A DNA stretch of 6,320 nucleotides from Bryobacterales bacterium (lineage in GTDB: Bacteria > Acidobacteriota > Terriglobia > Bryobacterales > Bryobacteraceae), in the NCBI GenBank assembly GCA_003487005.1, contig DNFG01000423.1, positions 1 through 6,320 of the forward strand, written 5' to 3'. Within the stretch, counting starts at the first letter, position 1; each line of letters opens with the position of its first letter. Position numbers and translations under genes: made by a program. Under the pieces are notes generated by a model. It made no database searches and was not told the origin of the DNA. It saw only the letters and a program-made list of their open reading frames with translations. This document shows positions 5,960 to 6,320 of the stretch, in pieces.

Positions 5960-6320
5960 GTTTCGCCGACTCCCCTGGAGTTTCAGATTTCTTCTCGCCT
6001 TCGCGGCATTCCATTCCTCCGTCATGGCACAGGATTGCAGTAGCAGCAAGTTCCTGGACCTCTCCATCCCGCCGCCACCCGTGAAGGGCGACTACTTTCC
6101 TGTCCCCGGTTTCGCTGCTGGTGGAATCGCGGGTAGTGATGACAGGCAGCCGCCCCGGTACCGGTTGCCCCTCGAAGTGCGCATCTGCCCGCCCCAATCG
6201 GTGGCTTGGAGGTCTGGCGAACCCATTGCTCTGGAACTCCTGATCCGCAATGTGGGGAAGGTGCCATTCGATCTGCCATCGTCTCGAACCGATCTGACGG
6301 TATTCCAGCAGAGATCGGAA
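5934..6320 (+). CDS. Secreted protein with signal peptide, N-terminal 129 aa, unknown function
   Basis: The frame runs from ATG at 5934 to the right edge without a stop. An in-frame TAA two codons upstream fixes this as the earliest possible start, and a weak GGGAA lies about ten bases before it. Residues 1-32 form a typical Sec signal: basic residues (RAREFRR), a hydrophobic core FRFLLAFAAF (18-27) and a cleavage site after SVMA (residue 32). A Pro-rich linker follows (45-60). From about residue 77, LPLEVRICPP and SGEPIALELLIRNVGKVPF (95-112... ending in DLPSS) look like the first strands of an Ig-like beta sandwich, somewhat like BsuPI-type or other extracytoplasmic domains. The product is probably periplasmic or outside the cell. 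The family cannot be named from this fragment. A downstream in-frame ATG (residue 31) would delete the signal peptide and is unlikely. Confidence 0.75.
   Translation, partial: MLPILRAREFRRLPWSFRFLLAFAAFHSSVMAQDCSSSKFLDLSIPPPPVKGDYFPVPGFAAGGIAGSDDRQPPRYRLPLEVRICPPQSVAWRSGEPIALELLIRNVGKVPFDLPSSRTDLTVFQQRSE

Noticed and set aside
5717..6067. A 116-codon minus-strand open frame over the right intergenic region
   Set aside because: It overlaps the signal-peptide region of the plus-strand secreted protein antisense, has Arg-rich composition and shows no family features.
1..6320. CRISPR array, tRNA or rRNA
   Set aside because: No regularly spaced repeats, cloverleaf-like segments or rRNA-like conserved stretches were seen on either strand.

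Overview
The window looks like a chromosomal segment from a high-G+C soil-type bacterium, most likely an acidobacterium of the Solibacter/Bryobacter kind. This rests mainly on the gene pair padR plus a ~900-residue 'ADOP' permease (acidobacterial duplicated orphan permease), an arrangement typical of that phylum. It is an inference from family knowledge and local base composition, not from a marker gene.

Layout from left to right. (1) The first 198 bases, minus strand, are the N-terminal part of an enolase-superfamily sugar-acid dehydratase resembling galactonate dehydratase; the gene runs off the left edge. (2) Bases 388-2314 hold two divergent genes around a 205-base shared control region. 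On the minus strand is a 251-residue protein of no family I recognise. On the plus strand is a 321-residue protein with an N-terminal TIR domain, including the candidate catalytic glutamate of NAD-cleaving TIRs, and a C-terminal part that looks like winged-helix modules. This pair is visibly lower in G+C than its neighbours and is the best candidate for an acquired, possibly anti-phage, cassette. (3) The TIR gene converges on the minus-strand padR-ADOP operon (2491-5564), and two short hairpins lie in the 176-base gap. The padR start is preceded by a good -35 box, a weak -10 box and a perfect 14-bp palindrome, suggesting autoregulation and a very short leader. (4) Bases 5565-5933 are a spacer without a confirmed gene. 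It contains an open frame without a start codon (about 5702-5959) that reads like the 3' remnant of a real coding sequence. (5) From 5934 to the right edge is the start of a secreted protein with a signal peptide and the beginning of an Ig-like beta-sandwich region.

The genes do not form a single pathway. The left dehydratase, the padR-ADOP operon and the right secreted protein look like ordinary acidobacterial content. The TIR gene with its divergent unknown partner is the one accessory element that could be a little-described system. Evidence for joint function of those two genes is positional only.
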